Positions 1 to 7,955 are shown, counted from the stretch's first letter. The stretch is 64,000 nt of DNA from JAGDVO01 sp964590075 [NCBI: uncultured Aquificales bacterium] (GCA_964590075.1 CAZPXS010000004.1:62001-126000); one strand, 5' to 3'. Notes: a model not told the origin generated them from the sequence alone. Translations and numbers: made by a program.

Positions 1-481
1 CTGGAGTAGAAGGGGTAAATCCGTAAGGGATGTCTTAAAGGAGGGTGATAGGATAAAAGTTAAGGTACTGGAGGTTAATCCAGAGAAAAGGTTTATAAGG
101 GTTGGGTTGAAGCAGGTTCTTCCAGATCCATGGGAGGAGTTTATTAGTTCCCATAAGGTTGGTGATGTTGTGAAGGGAAGAGTTATTGGTATAACTAATT
201 TTGGTGCCTTTGTTGAGGTTGCCGATCAGGTGGAGGGTCTGGTTCACATAAGCCATATATCCAAGAATAGACCCAATAAGGTTGAGGATGTCATTAAAGT
301 CGGGGATGAGGTAAATGCTGTTATAATCTCTATCGATAGGGGTAACAGAAAACTTTCCCTATCTATCAAGGAGTATGAGACGATGAGGGAGAAGGAGGAG
401 TTGGAGGCTGTAAGGAAAAGGGAGAGTGATACAGGCGTAACCCTTGGTGATATATTGAAGAAGGTTATGGACAATAAATGA
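1..481 (+). CDS. rpsA: 30S ribosomal protein S1, C-terminal part (cut by window edge)
   Basis: The open frame runs from the first bases of the window to a TGA at 479-481, so only the C-terminal part is present. It encodes the end of one S1 OB-fold repeat (KSVRDVLKEGDRIKVKVLEV) followed by a complete one (VGDVVKGRVIGITNFGAFVE ... GLVHISHIS ... VGDEVNAVIISID), then a charged tail. The spacing of repeats and the linker DPWEEF are typical of ribosomal protein S1, which helps mRNA bind the 30S subunit. A generic S1-domain protein is possible because the N-terminus is missing. The downstream sppA and HU/IHF genes form a neighbourhood often seen after rpsA in Gram-negative bacteria. Confidence 0.85.
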   Translation, partial: WSRRGKSVRDVLKEGDRIKVKVLEVNPEKRFIRVGLKQVLPDPWEEFISSHKVGDVVKGRVIGITNFGAFVEVADQVEGLVHISHISKNRPNKVEDVIKVGDEVNAVIISIDRGNRKLSLSIKEYETMREKEELEAVRKRESDTGVTLGDILKKVMDNK

Positions 482-490
482 GGTTGATAT

Positions 491-1336
491 ATGCCTACCT
501 TGGTTAGAGGTTTTATCGCCTTTATGGTTTTACTTATACTACTTGTTATCATTGAGAAGTTTTACGGTAAGATACCTATTGTTAAAAAGGTCGCTATAGT
601 TAGGCTGGAAGGGGTTATAGACGAGGTCAGTAAAAGAGAGTTTCAGGATTTATTGAAGGAGGCTTTAGATAGAGATGATATTGCGGGGATAGTTATTAGT
701 ATAAATAGCCCAGGTGGCTCTGTAGTTCCCTCTCAGGAGCTCTACGACTTTATAATGAAAGCTAAGTCTAAAAAACCTATCTATTCCTATATATCATCGA
801 TAGGGGCATCTGGTGCTTACTATGTTGCTGCCTCTACCGATAAGATATATGCTGAAAGGGGTAGTCTTGTCGGTAGTATAGGAGTTATATTTACTATTCC
901 CGAGCTGGAGAAGCTTGTGGAGAAGATCGGTATAAGGATGGTGGTTGTGAAGTCTGGAAAATTTAAGGATACGGGGAGTCCCTTTAGGGAGATGACAGAG
1001 GAGGATAGAAGATATGTGGAGAAACTGGTTATGGATGTGTATAACCAGTTTGTTGAGGATGTTTCTAAGGGTAGAAAACTTCCCATCGGTTCTGTTAGAG
1101 AGTTAGCCGATGGGAGAGTTTTTACAGGGGTGGAGGCTAAGAGGCTTAGGCTCGTGGATGAGGTTGGGACTATGGATGATGCGGTTTTGGATATTTCGAA
1201 GCGCCTCGGTTATAGCAAGGCCCTGGAGACCGAGGTTATAGAGAAGAGGGAGGAATTCTGGGAAAAGTTTAGATCTATTGTAACCATATCTATAAGGGAA
1301 TTTTTGAAAGAGATACTGGTAGGAGGTATGAGATGA
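491..1336 (+). CDS. sppA: Signal peptide peptidase SppA (S49 serine peptidase)
   Basis: A 281-residue short-form SppA. One N-terminal membrane anchor (about residues 7-22) is followed by a ClpP-like fold. The expected Ser-Lys catalytic dyad is visible: Ser107 in GASGAYY and Lys159 in SGKFKDTGSP. The NSPGGSV motif near residue 72 forms the usual backbone region. It would degrade cleaved signal peptides in the inner membrane. The ATG lies 9 bp after the rpsA stop with a GAGG-type ribosome site, and its end overlaps the next gene by 4 bp (ATGA), so the two are probably translated together. Confidence 0.93.
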   Translation: MPTLVRGFIAFMVLLILLVIIEKFYGKIPIVKKVAIVRLEGVIDEVSKREFQDLLKEALDRDDIAGIVISINSPGGSVVPSQELYDFIMKAKSKKPIYSYISSIGASGAYYVAASTDKIYAERGSLVGSIGVIFTIPELEKLVEKIGIRMVVVKSGKFKDTGSPFREMTEEDRRYVEKLVMDVYNQFVEDVSKGRKLPIGSVRELADGRVFTGVEAKRLRLVDEVGTMDDAVLDISKRLGYSKALETEVIEKREEFWEKFRSIVTISIREFLKEILVGGMR

Positions 1337-1617
1337 CGAAACTCGATTTGATAAGGGAGGTAGCGGATAGGTTAGGAATGCCTAAGAGCGATGTAGAAAA
1401 GGCTGTAAATACGATATTTGATTCTATCTTCGAGGCCCTAAGTAAAGGTGAAAAGGTAGAATTGAGAGGTTTTGGGGTTTTTAAGGTTAGAAGGAGAAGG
1501 GAGAGAGTTGCGAGGAATCCTAAGACCGGTGAAGAAGTCAAGGTTACTTCGAAGTTGGTTCCCTACTTTAAACCGGGTAAAGAGCTCGAAGAAGCGGTAA
1601 AAGGTTACAAAGGATAG
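1333..1617 (+). CDS. HU/IHF-family DNA-bending protein
   Basis: A 94-residue basic protein with the whole HU/IHF fold: N-terminal helices, then VELRGFGVFKVRRRRERVARNP, where the RNP tip of the DNA-inserting beta arm is intact, and a C-terminal helix. It binds and bends DNA as a dimer in the nucleoid. The family is certain; assignment to HU or to an IHF subunit is not, although the rpsA-linked position resembles ihfB in proteobacteria. It starts inside the sppA stop region (ATGA overlap). Confidence 0.93.
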   Translation: MTKLDLIREVADRLGMPKSDVEKAVNTIFDSIFEALSKGEKVELRGFGVFKVRRRRERVARNPKTGEEVKVTSKLVPYFKPGKELEEAVKGYKG

Positions 1618-1621
1618 GGGG

Positions 1622-2860
1622 ATGTTCCCCCTCCTCTTTTTTATAGTATTATTTCTAGCCAATTCCTCTCTTTCCTATTCGGAAGTAGATAATAAGGTTC
1701 TACTCGTTGATATAAAGGGTCCCATAAGTGTTTCTACGGTCCATTATGTAAAGAGGGGTATAAAGGTAGCGAGGGAAAATAGAGCTGTTCTTATGCTTCT
1801 TATCGATACGCCAGGCGGTTATGATGAGGCGACGAGGGAGATAGTAAAGGATCTTTTGAATTACGATAACAAGGTTATTACCTACGTTTATCCTAGAGGT
1901 GCAAGATGCGCAAGTGCCGGTCTTTTTATTCTCGTCTCAGGAGACTATGCCTGTATGGCCACCGGAACGAACGTGGGTAGCGCCCATCCTGTCACTCTAG
2001 ATGGTAAGGCTGATAAAGTAATGATGGAGAAGATAACTCAGGATGCCCTTGGATTTTTAGAATCTGTAAGCAGGAAGAAGGGACACTATAATCCTATACT
2101 GAGGGAGATGGTTTTAAAGAGTAGGTCTTTGACCGAAAGTGAAGCTCTTAATTACGGCATAATAAACTGTGTAGCCGATAGTATAGATCAGGTTCTAGCG
2201 AATGCTTCCTTAAGGAATGCTCGTTTGGTTAAGCTTGAGAAGAACTTTTTCGAAGAGTTTCTGTCTATAATCACCCATCCAAATGTGGCCTATTTTCTCT
2301 TATTATTCGGTTTTTATGGGATTCTTCTTGAACTATACAATCCCGGTAGTATCTTTCCTGGAGTTTTTGGAGCTATATGTTTTATCCTTGCCCTATATGC
2401 TTTAAATGTCCTTTCGATAAATTGGGCAGGTTTTGTGCTTGTTTTCCTCTCCTTTATCTTTTTCATCCTTGAGATTAAATTTACGAGCCATGGCCTCCTT
2501 GCCCTATCCGGTGTGATATCCTTGATACTCGGTTCTATTTTTATGTTTTACGATTTACCATCCTTTGGGAAACCGGATCTTATCTCTGTATCGATTGGTG
2601 TCTTACTTACACTTGGCTTTTTCTTCCTCCTTATTTACAAAGGCTTTACTGCACTTAGACGTAAACCTGTTACCGGTGTGGAAGGTTTAATAGGTTTAAA
2701 GGGTGTTTCTAAAACCCGGATAGATCAATCGGGCGGTTTGGTTTTCGTAAGGGGGGAGCTTTGGAAAGCCTATTCCGATAGTCCCATAGAGGAGGGGGAA
2801 GAGGTAGAGGTTGTTTCCGTGGAAGGTCTAAAACTTAAGGTTAAAAAAGTTAAAGTATAA
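1622..2860 (+). CDS. NfeD-family membrane-bound serine protease
   Basis: A 412-residue long-form NfeD. There is a cleavable-looking signal sequence (residues 1-19), then a ClpP-like protease domain. DTPGG lies near residue 62, and the likely Ser-Lys dyad is Ser98 (CASAG) with Lys137 (MMEKITQD), close to the positions I recall for the archaeal 1510-N protease (97 and 138). Four or more membrane helices follow at about 220-350, and the protein ends in a soluble OB-fold (GVEGLIGLKG ... GEEVEVVSVEG). It probably acts in membrane protein quality control, often with a stomatin partner, but no stomatin gene is adjacent. It starts 4 bp after the HU/IHF gene and is likely the last gene of the rpsA-sppA unit. 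Confidence 0.9.
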   Translation: MFPLLFFIVLFLANSSLSYSEVDNKVLLVDIKGPISVSTVHYVKRGIKVARENRAVLMLLIDTPGGYDEATREIVKDLLNYDNKVITYVYPRGARCASAGLFILVSGDYACMATGTNVGSAHPVTLDGKADKVMMEKITQDALGFLESVSRKKGHYNPILREMVLKSRSLTESEALNYGIINCVADSIDQVLANASLRNARLVKLEKNFFEEFLSIITHPNVAYFLLLFGFYGILLELYNPGSIFPGVFGAICFILALYALNVLSINWAGFVLVFLSFIFFILEIKFTSHGLLALSGVISLILGSIFMFYDLPSFGKPDLISVSIGVLLTLGFFFLLIYKGFTALRRKPVTGVEGLIGLKGVSKTRIDQSGGLVFVRGELWKAYSDSPIEEGEEVEVVSVEGLKLKVKKVKV

Positions 2861-2878
2861 TTGAAATCGTTCTAAAAT
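2850..2878 (+). promoter_or_regulatory. Candidate sigma-70 promoter for the 4HBD-like gene
   Basis: TTAAAG (2850-2855) and TAAAAT (2873-2878) are separated by 17 bp. The -35 element overlaps the last codons of the NfeD gene. Transcription would start near 2885, inside the palindrome described next, which fits a repressed promoter. The assignment rests on sequence inspection only. Confidence 0.4.
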
Positions 2879-2882
2879 TATG

Positions 2883-2896
2883 TTACCAAGTGGTAA
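2883..2896. promoter_or_regulatory. 14-bp palindromic operator candidate
   Basis: TTACCA-AG-TGGTAA is a perfect 6-bp inverted repeat with a 2-bp centre. It sits between the candidate -10 box and the start codon of the dehydratase-like gene, covering the predicted transcription start. That is where a dimeric repressor (for example of the GntR or TetR type) would bind. No regulator gene is adjacent, so the binding protein is unknown. Confidence 0.5.
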
Positions 2897-2922
2897 GAGT
2901 TTGGTCCTTTTGGAGGTGAATG

Positions 2923-4377
2923 ATGGGTCTTAGGACACCTGAGGAGTATGAGAAGGGGCTGGCTGGGAGGAAACTTAAGATATATATGAACGGGGAACCT
3001 ATAAGTGATATTCTTGATCATCCTGTGACTAGAACGGTTGTTGAGGCTAACAAGGCTAGTTATGCTTGGGCTCTTGATCCCAGGTATAGGGACATAATGA
3101 CGGTCTATTCCCCTTTGGTTGGTGAGGTTGTCAATAGGTATACCTATGTTTGTGCCAGTAGGGAGGATCTTATAGCTAAGGCAAATGCTGGCTGTTTTGT
3201 GGCTGAGAAGCTTGGAACCTGTATCTATAGGTGTGTTGGTCTTGACTGTTTCCACGCTGTTTGGGCTACCACATGGGAGATGGATCAAAAGCTTGGTACC
3301 GAATATCACAAACGTTTCGTAGAGTATTTGAAGTATGTTCAAAAGAACGATCTTGCGGTCTGTGGAGCTATGACAGAGCCAAGGGGTCCGAGGGATAAAA
3401 AGATAGCGGAGTGGTCCAATCCCTATCTATCACTTAAGGTTGTTGAGAAAAGATCCGATGGCATAGTTGTTAAAGGTTACAAGATAAACATATCGGGAGC
3501 CTACGCGTCGGATGAGATCATGGTTTTACCCCAGGGATCGAGAAGACCAGGGGAGGAGGATTATGCGCTTGCCTTTGCTATTCCTGCCGACGCTGAGGGT
3601 TTGATCTATGTCTGTCAGTATAATCCCTACTCCGCCGAGAGGATATTAGCCGAGGATATATATGAACTTGGTAACCCTCTATATGGTCAGAGAGAGACGA
3701 GCTTGATCGTTTTTGATAATGTGTTCGTTCCTTGGGAGAGGGTTTTCCACTGTGGAGAGGTGGAGTATTCGGGGAAATTTGTAAGTAGGTTTGCAAGGGT
3801 CCACAGGATGACCTGTGGTGGATCCTGCAAGGTAGGTTTCATGTCGAATATAATAGGTGCTGCAAAGCTAATACAGGAATACAAGGGAATGGAAAAGGTA
3901 CCTCATATAAACGATGAGATAGTGGAGATGGTTGTTTTGAGAGAAACTGCAAGAGCTTGTAGTTTGGCCGCTGCCTATTACGGTGCCGAGGAGCCTCCGG
4001 GTTCCGGTGTTTTTATGCCCGATGAGCTTATGGGAAACGTTAGTAAGCTGAATGTTTGTCATGCCTTCTGGAGAGTGATGGAACTTGCGGGCGATATAGG
4101 GGGTGGTCTGATAGTTACAATGCCGTCCCTTAGGGAATTGAAGAATCCCGAGGTTAAGCAGTATGTGGAGGATTGCTTTAGCTTTGGGTCTGAGGCTGGT
4201 GCCGAGAGGATACTTAAGGTTACAAAACTGTTACAGAACTGGACAGCAGGATTACATGGAGTAGGTACGTGGCATGGTGCTGGGCCACCACAGGCACAGA
4301 AGATAATGATAAGTAGAATCCTAGACTTTAAGCATGAGAAGGAATTGGTGAAAGAGAAGATGGATATAAAGGATTAA
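2923..4377 (+). CDS. 4-hydroxybutyryl-CoA dehydratase-family protein with altered active site
   Basis: A 484-residue homologue of 4-hydroxybutyryl-CoA dehydratase/vinylacetyl-CoA isomerase (AbfD), a [4Fe-4S] FAD enzyme with an acyl-CoA dehydrogenase fold. It matches along its whole length, including GAMTEPRG, VFDNVFVPWERVF and HGAGPPQAQKIM. The cluster ligands appear kept: Cys100, Cys104, His294 and Cys302. Several catalytic positions I recall from the Clostridium aminobutyricum enzyme differ: Gln101 is Tyr102, Tyr296 is Cys298, Glu455 is Gly448, and the H-to-C spacing is one residue longer. The true substrate is therefore uncertain; it could be a type-2 paralogue. The second ATG (2923) has a GGAGG site 6 bp upstream; the ATG at 2920 is too close to it. 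The gene has its own promoter, operator and terminator. Confidence 0.85.
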   Translation: MGLRTPEEYEKGLAGRKLKIYMNGEPISDILDHPVTRTVVEANKASYAWALDPRYRDIMTVYSPLVGEVVNRYTYVCASREDLIAKANAGCFVAEKLGTCIYRCVGLDCFHAVWATTWEMDQKLGTEYHKRFVEYLKYVQKNDLAVCGAMTEPRGPRDKKIAEWSNPYLSLKVVEKRSDGIVVKGYKINISGAYASDEIMVLPQGSRRPGEEDYALAFAIPADAEGLIYVCQYNPYSAERILAEDIYELGNPLYGQRETSLIVFDNVFVPWERVFHCGEVEYSGKFVSRFARVHRMTCGGSCKVGFMSNIIGAAKLIQEYKGMEKVPHINDEIVEMVVLRETARACSLAAAYYGAEEPPGSGVFMPDELMGNVSKLNVCHAFWRVMELAGDIGGGLIVTMPSLRELKNPEVKQYVEDCFSFGSEAGAERILKVTKLLQNWTAGLHGVGTWHGAGPPQAQKIMISRILDFKHEKELVKEKMDIKD

Positions 4378-4383
4378 AGGATT

Positions 4384-4418
4384 GGGAAGAGGGATGAATC
4401 CCTCTTCCCTTCCTTCTT
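4384..4418 (+). terminator. Intrinsic terminator of the 4HBD-like gene
   Basis: An 11-bp perfect stem (GGGAAGAGGGA at 4384-4394 pairing with 4399-4409) carries a TGAA loop and is followed by a pyrimidine-rich TTCCTTCTT tract. It lies just after the stop codon of the dehydratase-like gene. The tract is not a pure T run, so efficiency is uncertain. On the minus strand no T run follows the hairpin. Confidence 0.7.
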
Positions 4419-4464
4419 AGGTAGATTAGGTGGAAAAGATTACTCTGCTAAAAATTCAAAAGTT

Positions 4465-4644
4465 TTACTCTACCGGTGCCCAGTAACACCTCTTAGGCTG
4501 ATGCACTTTACCTTCATTTTTTAATTCCTGAATAATCTTGGAGACCTCCTTGCTATCCATACCTAATTCTTTGGCCAGATCTCCAGGTCTTACGGGTTTA
4601 CCGAGTTTTTTCATTGCCTGAAGAACTAACTCCTTCTTATCCAT
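4465..4644 (-). CDS. Small winged-helix (MarR/ArsR-like) protein, 59 residues
   Basis: A 59-codon gene below the usual length cut-off. It begins MDKKELVLQAMKKLG, has a helix-turn-helix (RPGDLAKELGMDSKEVSKII), then a recognition helix and a wing (ELKNEGKVHQPKRCYWAP). The pattern of a compact DNA-binding domain ending in a Pro/Cys/Trp tail resembles short 'transcriptional regulator' proteins found in Deltaproteobacteria and relatives. The ATG is preceded by GGGAGG with 6-bp spacing, and the gene starts 15 bp after the suhB-like stop, so it is probably the last gene of the rng unit. The target is unknown; it may not bind DNA alone. Confidence 0.75.
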   Translation of the reverse strand: MDKKELVLQAMKKLGKPVRPGDLAKELGMDSKEVSKIIQELKNEGKVHQPKRCYWAPVE

Positions 4645-4659
4645 CCTTTCCCTCCCTTT

Positions 4660-5430
4660 TCATAGGTTGAAGGCATTATTTACTATATTATAGACTTTTT
4701 CGAACAGTTTTCCACCCGCTATTATCCATCCATCTTCCGGTTTCCTATCCATGATGGAGGTTACCGTTCCTCCTGATTCCTTAACCAATAGTATTCCGGG
4801 TATAACGTCCCAGGGAGATAGAAAGAACTCTACCATAGCATCGTACCTACCGCAGGCAACGTACGCTAAGTCTAAAGCGGCACTTCCCGTGTGTCTTATG
4901 GCACATCCAGTTTTGTACAGTCTCCTATAAATTTCTATCATATTCTCAAGGAACTCTATGCCTCTATAGGGTAGACCCAAGGCGACTATGCCTTTTGAAA
5001 TATCGTCATTTTGGGAAGATAGGATCTTTTGTCCATTTAGAAACGCGCCCTTTCCCTTTTCGGCTAAAAAGAACTCTTCCTTCAAAGGATCGTAGGTTAT
5101 AGCTATAATTGGTTCGTTGTTGTATATCAATGCTAAGTTCAGGGCAAAGTGAGGGTTTTTTCTCATAAAGTTTCTCGTCCCATCTATAGGATCAACTATT
5201 ATATAGGTATCGTATGAGACGTTATTTGAGGTTTCCTCGCCGACTATTGGGATGTTGTATTTAGCAAGTTCTTCTTTTACAAACTCTTCTATCTCTATAT
5301 CTATCTCAGTAACAAAGTCACTTTTTGCCTTTTCATCTATCTTAAGGTCTCTCCCGTTTGAGATCTCGAAAAACCTTTCCCTTAGAAGTTTACCGGCCCT
5401 TAGGGTAACATCGGTAAGTATATCCTTCAT
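4660..5430 (-). CDS. suhB: Inositol monophosphatase-family phosphatase (SuhB-like)
   Basis: A 256-residue member of the Mg2+-dependent, Li+-sensitive phosphatase family. Metal-site motifs are complete: GEE at 64-66, DPIDGT at 80-85 and WD at 207-208, with the closing VKESGG. It would hydrolyse inositol-1-phosphate, and possibly fructose-1,6-bisphosphate as in several thermophiles; sequence alone does not separate these. It overlaps the upstream rng by 4 bp (ATGA). In E. coli SuhB also acts in rRNA transcription, which may or may not apply here. Confidence 0.9.
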   Translation of the reverse strand: MKDILTDVTLRAGKLLRERFFEISNGRDLKIDEKAKSDFVTEIDIEIEEFVKEELAKYNIPIVGEETSNNVSYDTYIIVDPIDGTRNFMRKNPHFALNLALIYNNEPIIAITYDPLKEEFFLAEKGKGAFLNGQKILSSQNDDISKGIVALGLPYRGIEFLENMIEIYRRLYKTGCAIRHTGSAALDLAYVACGRYDAMVEFFLSPWDVIPGILLVKESGGTVTSIMDRKPEDGWIIAGGKLFEKVYNIVNNAFNL

Positions 5431-6923
5431 GGTATAAGCCCCTTTACCTTGAATTGTTCCTGATGTAGATTAGCTATCTCCATTATCCTTAGTTTTATCC
5501 CGTGTATTTTTTCTATTTCTTCTATCAGTTCCACCTTTTCCTCCACCATGTGTTTAACCACATTTGGATGAGCCTCAACCAATATAACTTTTACCGCTGG
5601 TTTTTGTGCTATAGTTTTTCTTATCTCTGTGAATATCCTTTCTGAGATACTTCCCGGGTTTTCTATGTAGCCGTCTCCGCGGCAGTAGCTACAGGGTTCG
5701 CATAGAGTCTTCTTTAGGCTCTCCTTTGTTCTCTTTCTCGTGAGTATCAGTAGACCGAGTTCGTTAAATCCTACTATTGTAGAAGGATACCTATCCTTCT
5801 TCAAACTCTCCCTTAAGGTAGCTAAGACTGCTTCCTTATGTTCTTCTTCTTTCATATCTATAAAGTCGATGATGATTATACCGCCTATATTCCTTAGCCT
5901 TATTTGGTGGGCTATCTCCCTTGCTGCCTCAATGTTAGTCTTGAATATAGTATCTTCGAGATTACTCCTACCTACGTATCTACCGGTGTTTACGTCTATA
6001 GCTGTAAGTGCCTCAGTTTCCTCTATAACTATGTAGCCTCCAGATTTTAACCAAACCTTCTTTTCAAGTGCCTTTTTGACTTCCTCATCTATGTTGTATC
6101 TGGCAAATAGAGGGGTTTTGTTGCTATATAGTCTCAACCTTTCCTTTGCCTTAGGTATATAGTTTTCTGCAAATTCAAGGAGCATCCTATACTCCTCTTC
6201 ATCATCTATATAGACTTCTTCCGTATCTTCGTTGAAAAAGTCTCTCAGGGCTCTAAGTGGCAGTTTAAGATCGGCGTATAGTAGCTGAGGAGCGTTCACT
6301 TTTTCCGCCTTTTCTCTTATAGAACTCCAGAGTTTTAAAAGATACTCCATATCCTGTTTCAGTTCTTCCTCACTTTTATTTTCGCTTACAGTTCTTACTA
6401 TAACCCCGTAATTACCGGTCCTTATCCTTTCCGCTATTTCTTTTAGTCTTTTTCTTTCCTCCTTATCCTCTATTTTTCTAGATATTCCTATGTGTGTCAT
6501 AGTTGGCATTAGTACCAGGTATCTACCTGGGATCGTGATATGTGATGTGAGCCTGGGCCCTTTAGATCCTATCGGCTCCTTAGCGACTTGAACTATCACT
6601 TCCTGTCCTTCCTGTAGGATATCGGTTATAGGGAACTTTTTTATGTTTCTTTTAAGATCCTGATCGTCCTCCTCCATAAAATCCTCGAATAGGTCGAAGG
6701 GAAAAACCTCCTGAATATAGAGAAATCCAGATCTATTTAGACCTATGTTAACGAAGGCGGCATCCATACCAGGTAGAACCTTAACTACCCGGCCCTTGTA
6801 GATGTTACCCACTATAGCATTGGCGCGTTTATTTTCCTCATAGAACTCTACAAGGACGTCGTTCTCTATTATAGCACATCTATACTTGTCTTTTGTTGAG
6901 GTAATTAATATTCTGTTTCTCAT
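5427..6923 (-). CDS. rng: Ribonuclease G/E family endoribonuclease
   Basis: A 498-residue RNase G-length protein. The S1 domain occupies about residues 38-125 (IVGNIYKGRVVKVLPGMDAA), followed by the RNase H-like and DNase I-like catalytic region. The catalytic aspartates are Asp310 (AIDVNTGRYVG) and Asp353 (IIDFIDM). The zinc-link cysteines are present as C408-x2-C411-x2-C414. There is no long C-terminal degradosome scaffold, unlike E. coli RNase E. It processes rRNA and starts mRNA decay. Its ATG lies in the palindrome CATG and overlaps the likely start codon of the divergent MerR-type gene. No clear ribosome site precedes it. Confidence 0.95.
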   Translation of the reverse strand: MRNRILITSTKDKYRCAIIENDVLVEFYEENKRANAIVGNIYKGRVVKVLPGMDAAFVNIGLNRSGFLYIQEVFPFDLFEDFMEEDDQDLKRNIKKFPITDILQEGQEVIVQVAKEPIGSKGPRLTSHITIPGRYLVLMPTMTHIGISRKIEDKEERKRLKEIAERIRTGNYGVIVRTVSENKSEEELKQDMEYLLKLWSSIREKAEKVNAPQLLYADLKLPLRALRDFFNEDTEEVYIDDEEEYRMLLEFAENYIPKAKERLRLYSNKTPLFARYNIDEEVKKALEKKVWLKSGGYIVIEETEALTAIDVNTGRYVGRSNLEDTIFKTNIEAAREIAHQIRLRNIGGIIIIDFIDMKEEEHKEAVLATLRESLKKDRYPSTIVGFNELGLLILTRKRTKESLKKTLCEPCSYCRGDGYIENPGSISERIFTEIRKTIAQKPAVKVILVEAHPNVVKHMVEEKVELIEEIEKIHGIKLRIMEIANLHQEQFKVKGLIP

Positions 6924-7293
6924 GATAGAAGAGAAATACTACAGAATAAGCGAAGTATCAACAATCACAGGTTTACCTAAAAGTTTGATAAGACAGTGGG
7001 AGAGGGAGTTCCCCATTATAAGACCTATAAGGCGTGGAGGTTGTCGGTATTACTCTAAGCGCGATCTGGAGATAATAATTAAACTGAAGCGGTTGATATT
7101 TGATGAGAAGTATTCGATAGAGGGAGCAAAGGAGATAATACTAGGCAAAAAAAGAATACCATCCCATTTGACCTCAACACTCGATTTTTTAAGGGAAATA
7201 GTGAGGGAGCTTGAAAACGTGATTATGGAACTGAGGGAGAGTGAAACCTATGGATCAGGTGGTAAGGGCGAGAAAGATCAGGAAGAGTTATAA
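6922..7293 (+). CDS. MerR-family transcriptional regulator
   Basis: About 123 residues. The N-terminus is a MerR winged helix-turn-helix (KYYRISEVSTITGL ... IRQWEREFP ... GCRYYSKRDLEII), followed by a helical region that would dimerise. There is no cysteine-rich effector loop, so no metal sensor is evident. The start is uncertain. ATG 6922 matches the family N-terminus but lacks a ribosome site. A TTG at 6886 and an ATT at 6910, the latter well spaced from TGAGGT, are alternatives. It overlaps lolD by 44 bp. Genes of this type often sit next to IHF genes in proteobacteria; here it is next to RNase G. Confidence 0.82.
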   Translation: MIEEKYYRISEVSTITGLPKSLIRQWEREFPIIRPIRRGGCRYYSKRDLEIIIKLKRLIFDEKYSIEGAKEIILGKKRIPSHLTSTLDFLREIVRELENVIMELRESETYGSGGKGEKDQEEL

Positions 7294-7924
7294 AAAGGGG
7301 GATAAAAGTATAGAGGTTTTAAAGGGTGTTGATGTCGATATATTTAGGGGCGAGATAGTATGTGTCAAAGGTCCATCTGGGGTAGGGAAAAGTACGTTAC
7401 TACACATACTGGGTCTTATGGATGTGCCCGATAGTGGTGAGCTATCTCTCTTTGGCGAAACTATAGTATGGGATAGGGATGTCCTTACTAAACTTAGGAG
7501 TGAAAGGATAGGTTTTGTCTTTCAGCATCACTATCTAATAATGGAGTTAACCGCTCTTGAGAACGTTATGGTTTCTTGTCTGATATGTGGCTATAACAGG
7601 AAGGATGCTATGTCTATGGCAAAGGAGGCCCTTTTTCTAGTTGGGTTGGAACATAGATTGGATCATACTCCGGCTCAACTATCGGGAGGAGAGCAACAGA
7701 GGGTATCTATAGCAAGAGCCATAGTTAAAAGACCGGATTTCGTTATTCTCGATGAGCCTACCGGTAATCTTGATAGAGGGACGGCTTTTGAGGTAATAAG
7801 GTTGATAAAGGATCTGAGGGATAACATGGGAGTTACTATGATTATAGCTACCCATGATGACGAGATAGCAAAGATATCCGATCGCGTGTTAATTCTGAAG
7901 GATGGCTTCATTCTTGATGGTTGA
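7250..7924 (+). CDS. lolD: ABC transporter ATP-binding protein, LolD-like
   Basis: A 224-residue ABC ATPase with Walker A GPSGVGKST, a Q-loop followed by the LolD/MacB-like phrase MELTALENV, signature LSGGEQQRVS, Walker B VILDEPTGNLD and H-loop ATHD. It fits the lipoprotein-releasing LolCDE or a MacB-type mechanotransmission system. No LolC/E permease lies in this window, so the partner must be elsewhere. ATG 7250 is preferred: GGGAG lies about 10 bp upstream, while the GTG at 7241 has no proper spacing. Lipoproteins at 10756-11259 and 22028-22519 are possible cargo. Confidence 0.85.
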   Translation: MDQVVRARKIRKSYKKGDKSIEVLKGVDVDIFRGEIVCVKGPSGVGKSTLLHILGLMDVPDSGELSLFGETIVWDRDVLTKLRSERIGFVFQHHYLIMELTALENVMVSCLICGYNRKDAMSMAKEALFLVGLEHRLDHTPAQLSGGEQQRVSIARAIVKRPDFVILDEPTGNLDRGTAFEVIRLIKDLRDNMGVTMIIATHDDEIAKISDRVLILKDGFILDG

Positions 7925-7955
7925 CGTAATTATTGCAGAAAGGATGTGTTGACCG

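Noticed and set aside
6910-6912. ATT at 6910 as the merR start codon
   Set aside because: It has a well-spaced TGAGGT, but the ATG at 6922 matches the family N-terminus, so the rare start is not needed. It is mentioned only as an alternative.
7250-7924. Complete LolCDE transporter
   Set aside because: Only the ATPase is encoded; neighbouring genes are a regulator and sulfur-transfer genes, so no permease can be claimed here.
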